Notes: generated by a model not told the origin, from the sequence alone. 64,000 nucleotides of DNA from Brevundimonas sp. AJA228-03 (GCF_017795885.1 NZ_CP059297.1:1245001-1309000); one strand, 5' to 3'; numbered from the stretch's first letter, positions 38,238-48,220 are shown. A program made the numbers and translations.

Positions 38238-39317
38238 TCACCTTCCTGCGGGTTGCGTGGCGACGATGGAGGCGGTGGTGGCTTCCTGGGCGAAGCCTCC
38301 CACCGGCGTGACAGACGCCGTCGCCGTGTCCGGGGCGGCCGTCACGACCGGAACCGTCGCCTGGGTGGTACAGGTTGCCAGGTCGCGCACGATGTGGCGC
38401 CCGACGCAGAACATATCCTCATAGCTGGGACGCGAGGCGGCGAGGCACTGGAACAGGTTCAGCTTGGACATATCGAGGCAGAACTGGGCGTTGGTCTCGA
38501 TCGACAGGGCTTCGGTATTGGCGCGCGCCTCGTCGCCGGCGGCCCCGAGGGCGGCAAGGGCGGCGATGGCGAGGGCGTGCACGACCGCAGGGGTATAGGG
38601 CGGGGCATGGGTGGCGGGTGCCAGGTTCAGGCCAGAACCGCTGTTGGCGGCAGCGAACAGGCGCGCGGAGTCCTCGGCCGAGGGCAGCATCTGGCCCGCC
38701 GAGATGGTCTTGGCGGTTTCCAGCCGGACGGCGCGGTCGGAAATCGGCACGACGGCCCAGCGGCGGCGGGGATCGTTGCGCTCCTGGATGGTATAGGCAT
38801 CGCCCTCAATCGCGTCCGCGATGGTGGTCAGGGCGGCGATGTCCTGTCCCAGGGTGGCGATGATCAGGCCGGCGGCGACATCGGCGCCCGGCAGGCCGGC
38901 GGCATAGGCCGGATCGCGAATAATGTTGGCGACGACGTCGGCGCGGATCGCGGGATCGACGGCATAGGTGCGAACGCCGGCGACGAACTCGGGCGACTGC
39001 AGCGCCAGGATCGAGCCATAGGCGATCATGCCCCGCGACAGGGCGGCGGGGTCGTAGGCCGCGCCCTTGTGCATCGCATTCTGGATCGACTCGGCATCAG
39101 GGAAGCCGGCCTGGATCGTGCCGACGTCGCGGATGAAGGCCACATAGATGGAGGCGGCCTGGGCCACACCCTCGTTCAGGGTCACCGGAGGGGGCGGGGG
39201 AGGCGCTTCCACGACGACGGCGACGGGTTCGGGCGCCGGTGTGCTGCAGGCCCCCAGGACGGCCGTGGCGGCGGCCACCACGATCGCCAGGGTGCGACGT
39301 GAAAGAACCAGACGCAT
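38238..39317 (-). CDS. lipoprotein of unknown family, paralogue A
   Basis: The ATG at 39317 follows GGGGGATTATCC. The 359-residue product has a lipobox LGAC (Cys24) and a Pro-rich linker. A helical alanine-rich domain (LNEGVAQAASIYVAFIRD, GAAYDPAALSRGMIAYGSIL, ALQSPEFVAGVRTYAVDP) leads to a conserved four-Cys block near residue 275: CLDMSKLNLFQCLAASRPSY then FCVGRHIVRDLATC. The last 40 residues are Thr/Ala-rich. No named family is recognised. It is followed upstream by a second gene of the same design. Confidence 0.85.
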   Translation of the reverse strand: MRLVLSRRTLAIVVAAATAVLGACSTPAPEPVAVVVEAPPPPPPVTLNEGVAQAASIYVAFIRDVGTIQAGFPDAESIQNAMHKGAAYDPAALSRGMIAYGSILALQSPEFVAGVRTYAVDPAIRADVVANIIRDPAYAAGLPGADVAAGLIIATLGQDIAALTTIADAIEGDAYTIQERNDPRRRWAVVPISDRAVRLETAKTISAGQMLPSAEDSARLFAAANSGSGLNLAPATHAPPYTPAVVHALAIAALAALGAAGDEARANTEALSIETNAQFCLDMSKLNLFQCLAASRPSYEDMFCVGRHIVRDLATCTTQATVPVVTAAPDTATASVTPVGGFAQEATTASIVATQPAGR

Positions 39318-39418
39318 GGATAATCCCCCGGATACGGATACTGAGGCGCACTGCCGACGCCGAGCGTTCTATATCGCGTTGCAGAGGGTTTTCCGATCGT
39401 TAATCCCGCAGGGCGAGT

Positions 39419-40663
39419 TCACCGGTTCGGTGCCGGGGGCGCGGCGTTCAAACGCTGGGTCTGGCTCGCGCCCGGGGCGAGCGCGGGGTTCGGCGTGATC
39501 GACGGGGCAGCCGGTGTGACCGTGGTGACGGGCGTCACGGTCGCGGGCGTTTCCGGTATGGCCGAAGACCCCGGGGCGGTCGATGGCTGCAGCGGTTCGG
39601 CGCGGATGACCGGCGTGCGTGACTCCACCCGGGTCTGGACGGGCGCGTCCACGGTGATCCGTGCGGCGGGCTGGCTGGCGCCGCTCGCACAGGTGGCCAG
39701 GTCGCGGACGATGTGCCGACCCAGGCAGAATTCCACCTCGTAGCTCGGCCGCGACGCCGCGAGGCACTGGAACAGGTTCAGCTTGGAACTGGCAAGACAG
39801 TCCTGGCTGCCCAGGTCGTACTGCAGGGCGTCGGTATTGGAGACCGCGTTTTCGCCGGCACCATCCAGGACCGCGAGGGCCGCGAGGGCCAGGGCGCTGG
39901 AGACCGCAGGGGGATAGGGCGGCTGGCGCAGGCGCGCGGTCGAGACCCCGAGACCGGAGCCGGAATAGGCCGCAGCCGAAAGCCGGGCCGCATCCTCGGC
40001 ATTGGCCACCATGCGGAGGGCCGACAGGTCCTTGACGCCCTGAATGCGCGCGTCGCGATCCGGCACGGGCCGGCGGGCCCACGACGCGCGGCCATCGGCC
40101 TGGATGGCATAGGCATCGTTTTCGATGGAGTCGGCGGCGAACCGCAGCGCGGCGATATCGGCGTCGAGGACCCCCATGATCAACCCTGCGGCGGAATCGG
40201 CTCCGGCCAGGGTCGAGGCATAGGTGGGATCGGCCACGATCCGGGCGACCGTCTGATTGCGGGTCTCGCGATCCATGCCGTGCCGGCGCACCCCGGTGAC
40301 GAACTCGGGTGACTGCAGCGCCAGGATGGAGGCGTAGGCCACCAGGCCGCGCGAGATCTGATCCGGCTGATAGGCGGCACCGCGCTGCATGGCGGCCAGA
40401 ATGGCCTCGGGGCTCTCAAAGCCGCCGCGCAGGGTCGCCATGTCGCGGGTGAAACCCAGATAGATGGCGGCGGACTGGATCACGCTGTCGTTCAGCGCGA
40501 TGGGTTTGGGCCGGGCGGCCAGGGCGGCGGCGGCCGCGAGCTCGGCTGCGATCCGCTGTGCCTCGGCTTCCTCGGCGGCCTTGTTCGATGCGCAGGACGA
40601 CAGGGTCGCGGCGATCAGCAGCGCCGCCAGGGCCGATGCCCTGCGGCTCGAAAACAGTGTCAT
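39419..40663 (-). CDS. lipoprotein of unknown family, paralogue B
   Basis: The start at 40663 has GGAGG six bases upstream. The 414-residue product has a lipobox LSSC (Cys24) and the same layout as the gene at 38238. ALNDSVIQSAAIYLGFTRD, GAAYQPDQISRGLVAYASIL and ALQSPEFVTGVRRHGMDR line up with paralogue A. The four-Cys block is nearly identical (CLASSKLNLFQCLAASRPSY, FCLGRHIVRDLATC), and the C-terminal tail is longer and Pro/Thr-rich. Tandem duplication is clear. The function is unknown; both are predicted to be outer- or inner-membrane anchored. Confidence 0.87.
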   Translation of the reverse strand: MTLFSSRRASALAALLIAATLSSCASNKAAEEAEAQRIAAELAAAAALAARPKPIALNDSVIQSAAIYLGFTRDMATLRGGFESPEAILAAMQRGAAYQPDQISRGLVAYASILALQSPEFVTGVRRHGMDRETRNQTVARIVADPTYASTLAGADSAAGLIMGVLDADIAALRFAADSIENDAYAIQADGRASWARRPVPDRDARIQGVKDLSALRMVANAEDAARLSAAAYSGSGLGVSTARLRQPPYPPAVSSALALAALAVLDGAGENAVSNTDALQYDLGSQDCLASSKLNLFQCLAASRPSYEVEFCLGRHIVRDLATCASGASQPAARITVDAPVQTRVESRTPVIRAEPLQPSTAPGSSAIPETPATVTPVTTVTPAAPSITPNPALAPGASQTQRLNAAPPAPNR

Positions 40664-40733
40664 GATGATCCTCCGCAGCTTCCCCCGCCGGATTCCAACA
40701 GCAGGCTCCCGGCAGTATTGAGGCAGGGTCGCC

Positions 40734-41666
40734 TCAGTCGAACAGTTTCGATACCGATTCCTCGTTGGCAATCCGACGGATGGCCTCGCCGATCAGGGGC
40801 GCAACCGGAACGGTACGGATCTTGGCGCAGCTGGTCACCTCGAAAGGCTGTTCGATCGAATCGGTGATGACCAGTTCCTTCAGCGGACCGTCGGTCACGC
40901 GCTGGACGGCCGGGCCGGACAGGACGCCGTGGCTGATGTAGGCCGAGACGGAGGTCGCGCCGGCCTCCATCAGCGCCTTGGCGGCGTTCACGAGGGTGCC
41001 GCCCGAATCGACGATGTCGTCGAACAGGATGCATTCGCGCCCCGCAACGTCGCCGATGATGTTCATGACCTCGCTCTCGCCCGCACGGGGGCGACGCTTG
41101 TCGACGATGGCGAGGTCGACATTGAGACGTTCGGCCAGCGACCGGGCGCGCACCACGCCGCCGACGTCGGGCGAGACGATCATCAGATTGCCCCGCTGGT
41201 AGTGATCCTTGACGTCCTGGGCGAGGACCGGGGTCGCCACCAGATTGTCGGTCGGAATGTCGAAGAAGCCCTGAATCTGGCCGGCGTGCAGGTCCATGGT
41301 CAGGACGCGATCGGCCCCGGCGCGCGTGATCATATTGGCGACCAGCTTGGCCGAGATCGGCGTGCGGCCACCCGTCTTCCGGTCCTGACGCGCATAGCCG
41401 AAATAGGGCATGACCGCCGTGATCCGTCGCGCCGAGGCCCGGACCAGGGCGTCGATGCAGATCAGCAGCTCCATCAGGTTGTCATTGGCCGGATAGGAGG
41501 TCGACTGGATTACGAAGACATCCTCGCCGCGCACGTTTTCCTCGATGACGGCGAAGACCTCGTTGTCGGCGAACCGCTTCACCTGGGCCTTGGTCAGGGG
41601 CATGTCGAGGTGATCGGCGATGGCCTGGGACAGGGTCCGGTTCGAGTTGCCAGCGAGCAGCTTCAT
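40734..41666 (-). CDS. prs: ribose-phosphate pyrophosphokinase
   Basis: This 310-residue enzyme makes PRPP from ribose-5-phosphate and ATP. It starts [20 protein letters not shown], carries [20 protein letters not shown], the flexible-loop region [20 protein letters not shown], the metal site [18 protein letters not shown], and the PRPP loop [20 protein letters not shown]. It is divergent from bamD with a 188-base gap that should hold both promoters. Confidence 0.97.
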   Translation of the reverse strand: MKLLAGNSNRTLSQAIADHLDMPLTKAQVKRFADNEVFAVIEENVRGEDVFVIQSTSYPANDNLMELLICIDALVRASARRITAVMPYFGYARQDRKTGGRTPISAKLVANMITRAGADRVLTMDLHAGQIQGFFDIPTDNLVATPVLAQDVKDHYQRGNLMIVSPDVGGVVRARSLAERLNVDLAIVDKRRPRAGESEVMNIIGDVAGRECILFDDIVDSGGTLVNAAKALMEAGATSVSAYISHGVLSGPAVQRVTDGPLKELVITDSIEQPFEVTSCAKIRTVPVAPLIGEAIRRIANEESVSKLFD

Positions 41667-41854
41667 CCGGTCATCCTTTCGCCGTCATCGGACCGCCAAT
41701 GAAGCGCGTTCCGTCTCGCGCGCTCTTTAGCAGCGCACCGGGCCGTAGCAAGCGGTCATCGTGTCCCCGGGATGATGGCGTGCCGCGCCGGGGGGTGATA
41801 GGGAACTCGGTCTTGGATTCCGGCTGACCAGATCGGTCGTTCGGGTGGCGTGTG

Positions 41855-42727
41855 ATGAGGTTTGTCTTGCCGACTTTCTCCCGGTCTTCGTCCGCCCTGC
41901 GACGCGGCGGCCTGATCCTGATGGCCGCAGCCGTCACCCTGACCCTTGCCTCATGTAACGGCGGTGCCAATCGGCCGCGCCTGGCCTATGAGGAGCGGCC
42001 GGTCGAGCTGCTCTACAACACCGGCTACCAGCGCCTTCAGTCCAGCCGCTGGTCGGACGCGGTCGATTATTTCCAGGAAGTCGAGCGCCAGCATCCGTAT
42101 TCTGAATGGTCGCGCCGGGCGATCCTGATGCAGGTCTATGCCCACTACCAGAACGGCAACTACGAGGAATCGATCGCGGCCGCGGACCGGTTTATCGCCT
42201 TGTTCCCGGGCAGCCCCTCGGCCGCCTATGCCTTCTATATGCGCGCCACCTGCCATTTCGAGCAGATCGTCGATGTGGGCCGCGACCAGGATCAGGCCCG
42301 GCAGGCGCTGGAGGGTCTGAGGGACGTCGCGCGCCGCTATCCCGGTTCGTCCTATGCCACGGACGCCACGGTCAAGATCGACATGGTCAATGACCAGCTG
42401 GCCGGCAAGGAGATGTCGATCGGCCGCTACTACCAGCGCGCCAACCAGCCACTGGCCGCGATCGGTCGCTACAAGGCGGTCATCGACAACGAAGCCTATC
42501 AGCGCACCTCGCACACGCCCGAGGCGCTGTACCGGCTCGTCGAGGTCTATCTGAGCCTGGGCCTGAAGGACGAGGCGGAGCGCAACGGCTCGGTGCTCGG
42601 CTTCAACTATCCCGGCAGCCCCTGGTATTCCGAGGCCTACGCCCTTCTGACCGAACAGGGCGAGCAGCCGGGCACGGCCCCGACGGCGCCGCGCGAGAGC
42701 TGGTTGCAGCGGATTATTCCGGGCTGA
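41855..42727 (+). CDS. bamD: outer membrane assembly lipoprotein BamD
   Basis: The ATG at 41855 is chosen over the adjoining GTG at 41852. The 290-residue product has a lipobox LASC (Cys34). The BamD TPR pattern follows: ELLYNTGYQRLQSSRWSDAV, YFQEVERQHPYSEWSRRAIL, YHYQNGNYEESIAAADRFI-type repeats, HPGSPSAAYAFYMRATCHFE-like and YPGSSYATDATVKIDMVNDQ. It is a core part of the BAM complex that inserts beta-barrel proteins. recN follows 55 bases downstream. Confidence 0.95.
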   Translation: MRFVLPTFSRSSSALRRGGLILMAAAVTLTLASCNGGANRPRLAYEERPVELLYNTGYQRLQSSRWSDAVDYFQEVERQHPYSEWSRRAILMQVYAHYQNGNYEESIAAADRFIALFPGSPSAAYAFYMRATCHFEQIVDVGRDQDQARQALEGLRDVARRYPGSSYATDATVKIDMVNDQLAGKEMSIGRYYQRANQPLAAIGRYKAVIDNEAYQRTSHTPEALYRLVEVYLSLGLKDEAERNGSVLGFNYPGSPWYSEAYALLTEQGEQPGTAPTAPRESWLQRIIPG

Positions 42728-42782
42728 CCGTTCGCCTCCTGTTCTGGGCTAGACTGTCCGCGATGCCGAATCGTTTCGCCCC

Positions 42783-44483
42783 ATGCTGAGCCGCCTGTCG
42801 ATCCGCGACGTCGTGCTGGTCGACGTCCTCGATCTGGAGGTCGAGGGCGGACTGACCGTGCTGACCGGCGAGACGGGCGCGGGCAAGTCGATCATCCTCG
42901 ACGCCCTGGGCCTGGCGCTCGGCGGGCGAGGGGAGGCGGGGCTGGTGCGGGCCGGCGCGAAACAGGCCGTGGCCACCGCCATCTTCACCGCGCCGAACGA
43001 TGCCGACCTGATCGCCCTGATCCAGGACAAGGGGTTCGATGTGACGCCGGGCGAGGAGCTGATCCTGCGCCGGGTCCTGTCCGCTGACGGGCGCAGCCGG
43101 GCCTATATCAACGACCAGCCGGCCGGCGTCGCCGCCCTGCGCGAGATCGGCGCGCGGCTGGTGGAGGTGCATGGCCAGCACGAAACCGTCGGTCTGCTGG
43201 ACTGGAAGACCCATCGCGGCCTGCTCGATGCCTACGGTGGCCTGGCCCCGCAGCTGTCGGGCGTCGCGGCGGCGTCCGATCGTCTGAAGGCGGCGGAGGC
43301 CCGGCTGGAGGGACTGCGGGCCGCCGCGGCCGACGCAGCCGCGCGGGCCGAAGAGATCACCCTGAACCTCGCCGACCTCGACGACCTCGACCCGCGCGCG
43401 GACGAGGAGACCGAACTGGCGGGCGAGCGGGCGGTGCTGGGCGCGGCAGAAAAGGCCGTGGCCGATCTGGCCGACGCCCGGACCAACCTCGGTGGTGACA
43501 AGCTCAGCCAGAAGCTGTCGGCCGCTCTGCGGGCCGTCGAACATGCCCGCCAGCGCGCGACCCAGGCCGGGGTCGAGGCCGATCATCCCGTGCTGGTTCG
43601 CCTGACCCGTGCCGCCGAGGCCATCGACCGGACCATGGTCGAGGCGGCAGAAGCCATCGCCGAGGTCGACGCCGCCGCCCATGCCTTCGACTTTGAGCCG
43701 GGCCGTCTGGACAAGGCCGAGGAGCGGCTGTTCGCCCTGCGGGCGGCGGCCAGAAAGCTGAACACCACCGTCCACGCCCTGCCGGCCCTGCGCATTTCGC
43801 TGCGCGAGCAGCTGCGCCTGATCGGGGATGGGGCCGAGGCGATGACCGCCGCGGCGCGCGAGGCGGCGGTGGCCCGCGAGCATTACGATGTGGCCGCGTC
43901 GCTTTTGAGTTCGGGCCGCGAGGCCGCCGCCGACCGTCTGGCCAGGGCGGTGATGGAGGAACTGGGCCCGCTGAAGCTGGACCGCGCGCGGTTCCGGGTG
44001 GCGCTGGAGCCTGTGGCCGAGGGGCGGCGCGGTCCTCTGGGCGTGGAGACGGCGCGGTTCGAGATCGCGACCAATGCCGGAACCCCGTTCGGCCCGCTGG
44101 ACGCCATCGCCTCGGGCGGGGAGCTGGCGCGCTTCGCCCTGGCCATGAAGGCCGCTCTGGCGGGGCGCGAGGACCAGCGCCAGCCGGTGATGATCTTCGA
44201 CGAGGTCGATCAGGGCGTCGGCGGGGCTGTGGCCGAGGCCGTGGGTCAGCGTCTGAAACGCCTGTCGACCGGGGCCCAGGTCCTGGTCGTCACCCACAGC
44301 CCCCAGGTCGCGGCCCGGGGCCATGCCCACTGGAAGGTGCGCAAGGCCGATGCGAACGGCGCGACCACGACGACGGTGGACGCGCTGAACGACGATGCGC
44401 GGCGCGAGGAGATCGCCCGGATGCTGGCCGGGGCCGTGATTACAGAAGAGGCGCGGGCAGCGGCGCGGGCTTTGATCGGCTGA
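42783..44483 (+). CDS. recN: DNA repair protein RecN
   Basis: The 566-residue SMC-like ATPase takes part in double-strand-break repair. The ends hold the ATPase halves: Walker A GETGAGKSIILDALGLALGG near residue 35, the Q-loop region EVHGQHETVGLLD near 130, the signature FGPLDAIASGGELARFALAM near 440, Walker B PVMIFDEVDQGVGG near 470 and VTHSPQVAARGHAHWKV near 505. The middle is coiled coil rich in Ala, Glu and Arg. Length is typical. Confidence 0.96.
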   Translation: MLSRLSIRDVVLVDVLDLEVEGGLTVLTGETGAGKSIILDALGLALGGRGEAGLVRAGAKQAVATAIFTAPNDADLIALIQDKGFDVTPGEELILRRVLSADGRSRAYINDQPAGVAALREIGARLVEVHGQHETVGLLDWKTHRGLLDAYGGLAPQLSGVAAASDRLKAAEARLEGLRAAAADAAARAEEITLNLADLDDLDPRADEETELAGERAVLGAAEKAVADLADARTNLGGDKLSQKLSAALRAVEHARQRATQAGVEADHPVLVRLTRAAEAIDRTMVEAAEAIAEVDAAAHAFDFEPGRLDKAEERLFALRAAARKLNTTVHALPALRISLREQLRLIGDGAEAMTAAAREAAVAREHYDVAASLLSSGREAAADRLARAVMEELGPLKLDRARFRVALEPVAEGRRGPLGVETARFEIATNAGTPFGPLDAIASGGELARFALAMKAALAGREDQRQPVMIFDEVDQGVGGAVAEAVGQRLKRLSTGAQVLVVTHSPQVAARGHAHWKVRKADANGATTTTVDALNDDARREEIARMLAGAVITEEARAAARALIG

Positions 44484-44635
44484 AACAGCGGGCCGCGAAC
44501 GTCGGTTTTGCGGCTCTGGGTTAACGACCGCTCTCGACCCAAAGCGGCGGTCAGGAACGTCCGCTTTTCAGACCGATCAGAGCCAAAAACACTCAAACTC
44601 GGTGTCCACGAAACCGGGTGCAGCTCAGACACCCT
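44484..44635. other. intergenic stretch with GAACGTC repeat-like motifs
   Basis: The gap between recN and the convergent CehA-like gene contains GAACGTC twice, followed by related T-rich and GCGG-containing stretches, with partly inverted copies of GGCTCTG/CAGAGCC. It is less GC-rich than the genes. A motif related to 44558-44575 recurs at 47267-47284 on the other side of the next gene. Confidence 0.5.
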
Positions 44636-47080
44636 CTACCGCGCCAACTCCGTCAGCCTTGCCCGGCCCTCAGCAAAGCGGGCACGCAATTGCGGTACCG
44701 CGGCCCCCTCGTAACCTGTCGCCAGTCGAGCCTCGGCTACGTCCATCCAGCGCAGCAGATCACCCGCCGCACTGCGAGCAGCGTCAGGGTCGCTGCTTCC
44801 TCGCTCGCCCAGCCAGACAGGGGCCGTATGCGCGAACATGTAACTGTCCTGGAGCGGCCACACGGATTCACCCCCTCGGGCCCGCGCCGCAATCCATCCG
44901 CCGGCGGGTACGTCGACAGTACCCGTGAACCGGCGACTACCCTCAAGTCGACCGCCGCTCCAGACGACCCTGCCATTGACCAGAACCTCGATCTGCTCGA
45001 CCGGCGCAGAAGATGACGCATCGATCGCGAACGCGAGGCGGGTTCCCCCCTGAACCGTGCCACCGGGTCCTACGCCCTCCACGGTGAAGTCGATCATCGG
45101 CCCGTTGGTGACGAAGCTCCGGCCCTCGCGAACCGCGTCGAGGAAGCTGGCAATCCCGCCCGGACCCGCCGGTTTTGCGTACACCCGTGTTGCGCCGACA
45201 GCCATTGTCCGGTGGAAATTGTGCATCGTGTCGCTGCCACCTGACGGCATGATTGGCAGGCCCAGGTTGAGCAACCGGTACCAGAGCTCAGCCGTGCCGA
45301 GTTCGTCGCTCCAGAGACAGGCGAGCTCGATCGCATCGACGTCGCCGGCGAGTGCGTCCGGGACAAGCTCAAGCGGGATGCCCCTTGGCTCGCCTGCCGT
45401 TGGGAACGGATCGGAGACAGCCACAGGGTGTACGTAGATGTTGAGCCCACCCTGCTCTCGGGCAAACCGCAAAGGTGAGGCGTTGCTGATATCGAGCCGA
45501 TCGTACGCCGGGTATCCCGGGCCGAAAAACCACGGCGTATGGAGTGCATCGGCACCGATGACGCCGACATGGCCGAGGAAATGAGAGCGGACCTCCTGAC
45601 TGAACCGGATGAGGGGCGGCTCTGTCCGCTGCCAGCCCCAGTAGCGTGCGTCCATCAGACTGGTCTGAAGGTTCGCGAGCTGCGGGGTCGACACATCGAT
45701 AGCCTCAGCACGCAACGGCGTAATCATATCCTCCGGTTCGAGCTGAAATGGGCCGCCGTAGTTGAGGTGGCTGTGCAGGTCGCCACCAACCCAGCCACGA
45801 GCGGCCAGATCAAACTCCGGCGCGGGCAGGTCCAGATCGATTATCGCCGTCTCTCCGGCGCGGACCCGTCGCGTGGCGGTCACAGCACGGTCAAAGCCAT
45901 GGCTGGCATTGATCATGACTTCGCCGGCGGGCAGTTCGACTGTGACGGTGCCCGGCGAGTGAAAGAAGATTTTCCCATGCTGTCCGTCGAAGTAACTGAT
46001 CCCTGTATCCGGCACTGACGGATGTCCTGCACCGTCTACGACCACGAGACGTGCAGGCAGGGGTGAACCATCGCGCCGGGTCCGGATCGTGACGCGCGCC
46101 GTCGCCTCTCCCATATCCCAGGAAAGTGGCGTCAAGTCCTGAGCCAATCCGCCGGTGCTCGCGACCCGGAACAAGGCGAAGCGTTCGCTACGATCGGGCT
46201 CCACGTACCAGAGGCTTCCGTCTCGCGCCCATGCAGGCGTGAGGGGATAGGTTGCATCTTCCGCGACGCGAAGCGTTTCCCCCCCGCCGATACCCGAGAT
46301 GAGAAGCTGCGTGCGGTCGCCGTGGAGTGGTGTCAGCGCAAAGCTGCCCCCGTCGGGGCTGGCGGATAGACGGAGCTGTGGCGACAGTCCCTCTCTGCGC
46401 AGCGTCGTAATGCTGCCATCGGCAAATGAGAGAGTAGCGATAGTATCGGACGCGCCCGACACCTTGGCCACATAGACGAGACCGCCTACGATCGGTTGGG
46501 GGTTCAGCTCCTGGCCCCTGGCGGTGGTCAACCGGGTCTTCGCGCCCGAAGCAACCTCTACCTCCCAGAGGTCGAGATCACCGGCCTCGGCGGAGCTGTA
46601 GTAGACGCTCTCACCCCCCTCGGAAAAGACGGGGTCGAGTTCTATCGTAGGGGTGTCAACCAGAAGTCGTTCGCGACGGCTGGCGACATCGACGATCCAG
46701 ATGGCCGTATCACGGCTGGTGTCGCGGACGAACGCGATGCTATTGCCATCGGGCGACCAAGTGGGCCGCGAGTCGACTGAGCTGCCATGCGTCAGCCTTC
46801 GCGCCTCACGCGATTCGATGTCCATGACCCAAAGCCAGCCTCGCGCAGCGAAGGCCACCCGTCTCCCGTCCGGGGAGGGTGCCGGATCGGTCGGGGAGTT
46901 GGCGAAGGTCGGCAAATTGAAGCCTTCCAGATAGACATGGTGCGAGACGCCAGCGATCTTCGGGTAACGATTCGTCCACTCAGCCGTAGCCGGCTGAGCG
47001 AGCAACGCGGCCAAAGCCCATGCGCCCACTGCGAATGTGATTGGTCGGCGGGTAGTATGTCCGGTCATTCGATGGCTCAT
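44636..47080 (-). CDS. beta-propeller protein fused to a CehA/McbA-type metallohydrolase domain
   Basis: The 814-residue secreted protein has a signal peptide ending PATAE. Residues 60-330 contain TolB-like WD40 repeats (PAPSPDGRRVAFAARG, PTWSPDGNSIAFVRD, DPVFSEGGESVYYSS). A carboxypeptidase-regulatory-like segment follows, then a PHP-type amidohydrolase domain: GWVGGDLHSHLNYGG near 435, GGLNIYVHPVAV near 560 and LPIMPSGGSDTMHNFHRT near 620 supply metal-binding His and Asp. The substrate is unknown; CehA and McbA themselves hydrolyse carbaryl, but homologues vary. Base composition is less GC-rich than neighbours. Confidence 0.85.
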   Translation of the reverse strand: MSHRMTGHTTRRPITFAVGAWALAALLAQPATAEWTNRYPKIAGVSHHVYLEGFNLPTFANSPTDPAPSPDGRRVAFAARGWLWVMDIESREARRLTHGSSVDSRPTWSPDGNSIAFVRDTSRDTAIWIVDVASRRERLLVDTPTIELDPVFSEGGESVYYSSAEAGDLDLWEVEVASGAKTRLTTARGQELNPQPIVGGLVYVAKVSGASDTIATLSFADGSITTLRREGLSPQLRLSASPDGGSFALTPLHGDRTQLLISGIGGGETLRVAEDATYPLTPAWARDGSLWYVEPDRSERFALFRVASTGGLAQDLTPLSWDMGEATARVTIRTRRDGSPLPARLVVVDGAGHPSVPDTGISYFDGQHGKIFFHSPGTVTVELPAGEVMINASHGFDRAVTATRRVRAGETAIIDLDLPAPEFDLAARGWVGGDLHSHLNYGGPFQLEPEDMITPLRAEAIDVSTPQLANLQTSLMDARYWGWQRTEPPLIRFSQEVRSHFLGHVGVIGADALHTPWFFGPGYPAYDRLDISNASPLRFAREQGGLNIYVHPVAVSDPFPTAGEPRGIPLELVPDALAGDVDAIELACLWSDELGTAELWYRLLNLGLPIMPSGGSDTMHNFHRTMAVGATRVYAKPAGPGGIASFLDAVREGRSFVTNGPMIDFTVEGVGPGGTVQGGTRLAFAIDASSSAPVEQIEVLVNGRVVWSGGRLEGSRRFTGTVDVPAGGWIAARARGGESVWPLQDSYMFAHTAPVWLGERGSSDPDAARSAAGDLLRWMDVAEARLATGYEGAAVPQLRARFAEGRARLTELAR

Positions 47081-47266
47081 TGACGACTTGCCCCCTGACT
47101 CACCCGAGTCGAATCCGCATCACGACCACGACGGCATTGATGTGACAGCGGCGAACCGACATTGGCTGCTCGGCGACGAACAGTCCCAGATTCACCCGGA
47201 CCATGCAAAGCCGATTTCAGCGGCATCGCTCGGTGTCCGCTCACCACCCATGACGGACTCCCGAAG

Positions 47267-47284
47267 CGTCCGCTTCCGAGACCG
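47267..47284 (+). repeat. 18-bp motif also found at 44558-44575
   Basis: CGTCCGCTTCCGAGACCG here and CGTCCGCTTTTCAGACCG at 44558 agree at 15 of 18 positions in the same orientation. They flank the lower-GC CehA-like gene. Only these two copies were seen in the window. Confidence 0.6.
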
Positions 47285-47311
47285 CCCACGGGCGGGAGAT
47301 CAAGACCGGCC

Positions 47312-48220
47312 TCACACCCCCAGAATCCAGCCTTCCTCGTCCTGGACCCGGGCCACCAGGGCCTCGTCGGTGCCCTTCTTCGGGCCGAAGGCCATGGACA
47401 GGTCGCCGCGCTCGTCCAGCAAGGCCAGGGCCTCGGCCGTCGTTCGGACCTGGGCCTGATCCTTGAACTCTCCGGCAGCGACGGTGGTGGGCCACATCGA
47501 GGGCCAGACCTCGGCGACGAGCACCGACAGCGGTTCGAGGTCGGCCGTCTCCAGCGCGCGCCAGCCGGTGCCGAAGGGCCAGACGGCGGCGGAGGCCCCG
47601 AGGCTCTCCAGCAGGCGCCGAACCATGGGGATGCCGACCAGGGTCTGGCCGCCGACGGCGCCCGCCCCGTGCATCTGCCAGTTCGACTTCGGCTGCAGCT
47701 TGCCACCCTTGATGGCCAGTTCGGTGGCCCGGTACTCGGGGATGTCCGCGCCGGAGCCGGCGGGGGGCTTGGTCGTAGTCAGCCAGCGCTGGGCCTGTTT
47801 GGCCGGCGCGCCCCAGAAGGGCCAGGCCGCGTCCGTCATCAGCCGGTTCATCTTGGCCGCGATCTGGTAGCGGTTGTTGGTGTTGTCGGCCTTGTCGATG
47901 ATGTTGGAGGCCACGAACTTCCACAGGGCGGACCATGCGGGCGTGTCCTTCAGCCCCAGGCGCGCGGCGGTCCCGGCCGGGTATCCGAACGAGAAGTCGA
48001 AGCCCAGCAGGACACGGTCGCCACGCCGGGCGTGGTCGGCCAGGATCGAGCGGATCATCGCCTCCCCCTCGGCCCGGGTCGCGACATTGTGGGTCTCGGT
48101 ATAGAGGCGGAAGCGCACGTCGCGCTTGGCCACGCCGATCCAGACCGAGTTCTCGCCCAGCTTCTTGCCCTCGGCAGCGGTCCAGTCGGCGATGACATAG
48201 GCGTCGAACAGGCGGGCCAC
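47312..48220 (-). CDS. conserved protein of uncertain function (DUF429-like or CbiG-annotated type)
   Basis: The GTG at 48220, six bases after GAGGAG, gives a 302-residue soluble protein; the longer open frame upstream is not protein-like. Conserved-looking features: FDAYVIADWTAAEGKKLGE, IWIGVAKRDVRFR-like strand, VLLGFDFSFGYPAGTAARLG near residue 78, DKADNTNNRYQIAAKMNRLM near 108 and FWGAPAKQAQRWL. Relatives in alphaproteobacteria are annotated inconsistently, sometimes as cobalamin or molybdopterin enzymes, which I do not trust. The acidic residues in ADWTA and GFDFSFG suggest an RNase H-like fold. Confidence 0.75.
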   Translation of the reverse strand: MARLFDAYVIADWTAAEGKKLGENSVWIGVAKRDVRFRLYTETHNVATRAEGEAMIRSILADHARRGDRVLLGFDFSFGYPAGTAARLGLKDTPAWSALWKFVASNIIDKADNTNNRYQIAAKMNRLMTDAAWPFWGAPAKQAQRWLTTTKPPAGSGADIPEYRATELAIKGGKLQPKSNWQMHGAGAVGGQTLVGIPMVRRLLESLGASAAVWPFGTGWRALETADLEPLSVLVAEVWPSMWPTTVAAGEFKDQAQVRTTAEALALLDERGDLSMAFGPKKGTDEALVARVQDEEGWILGV

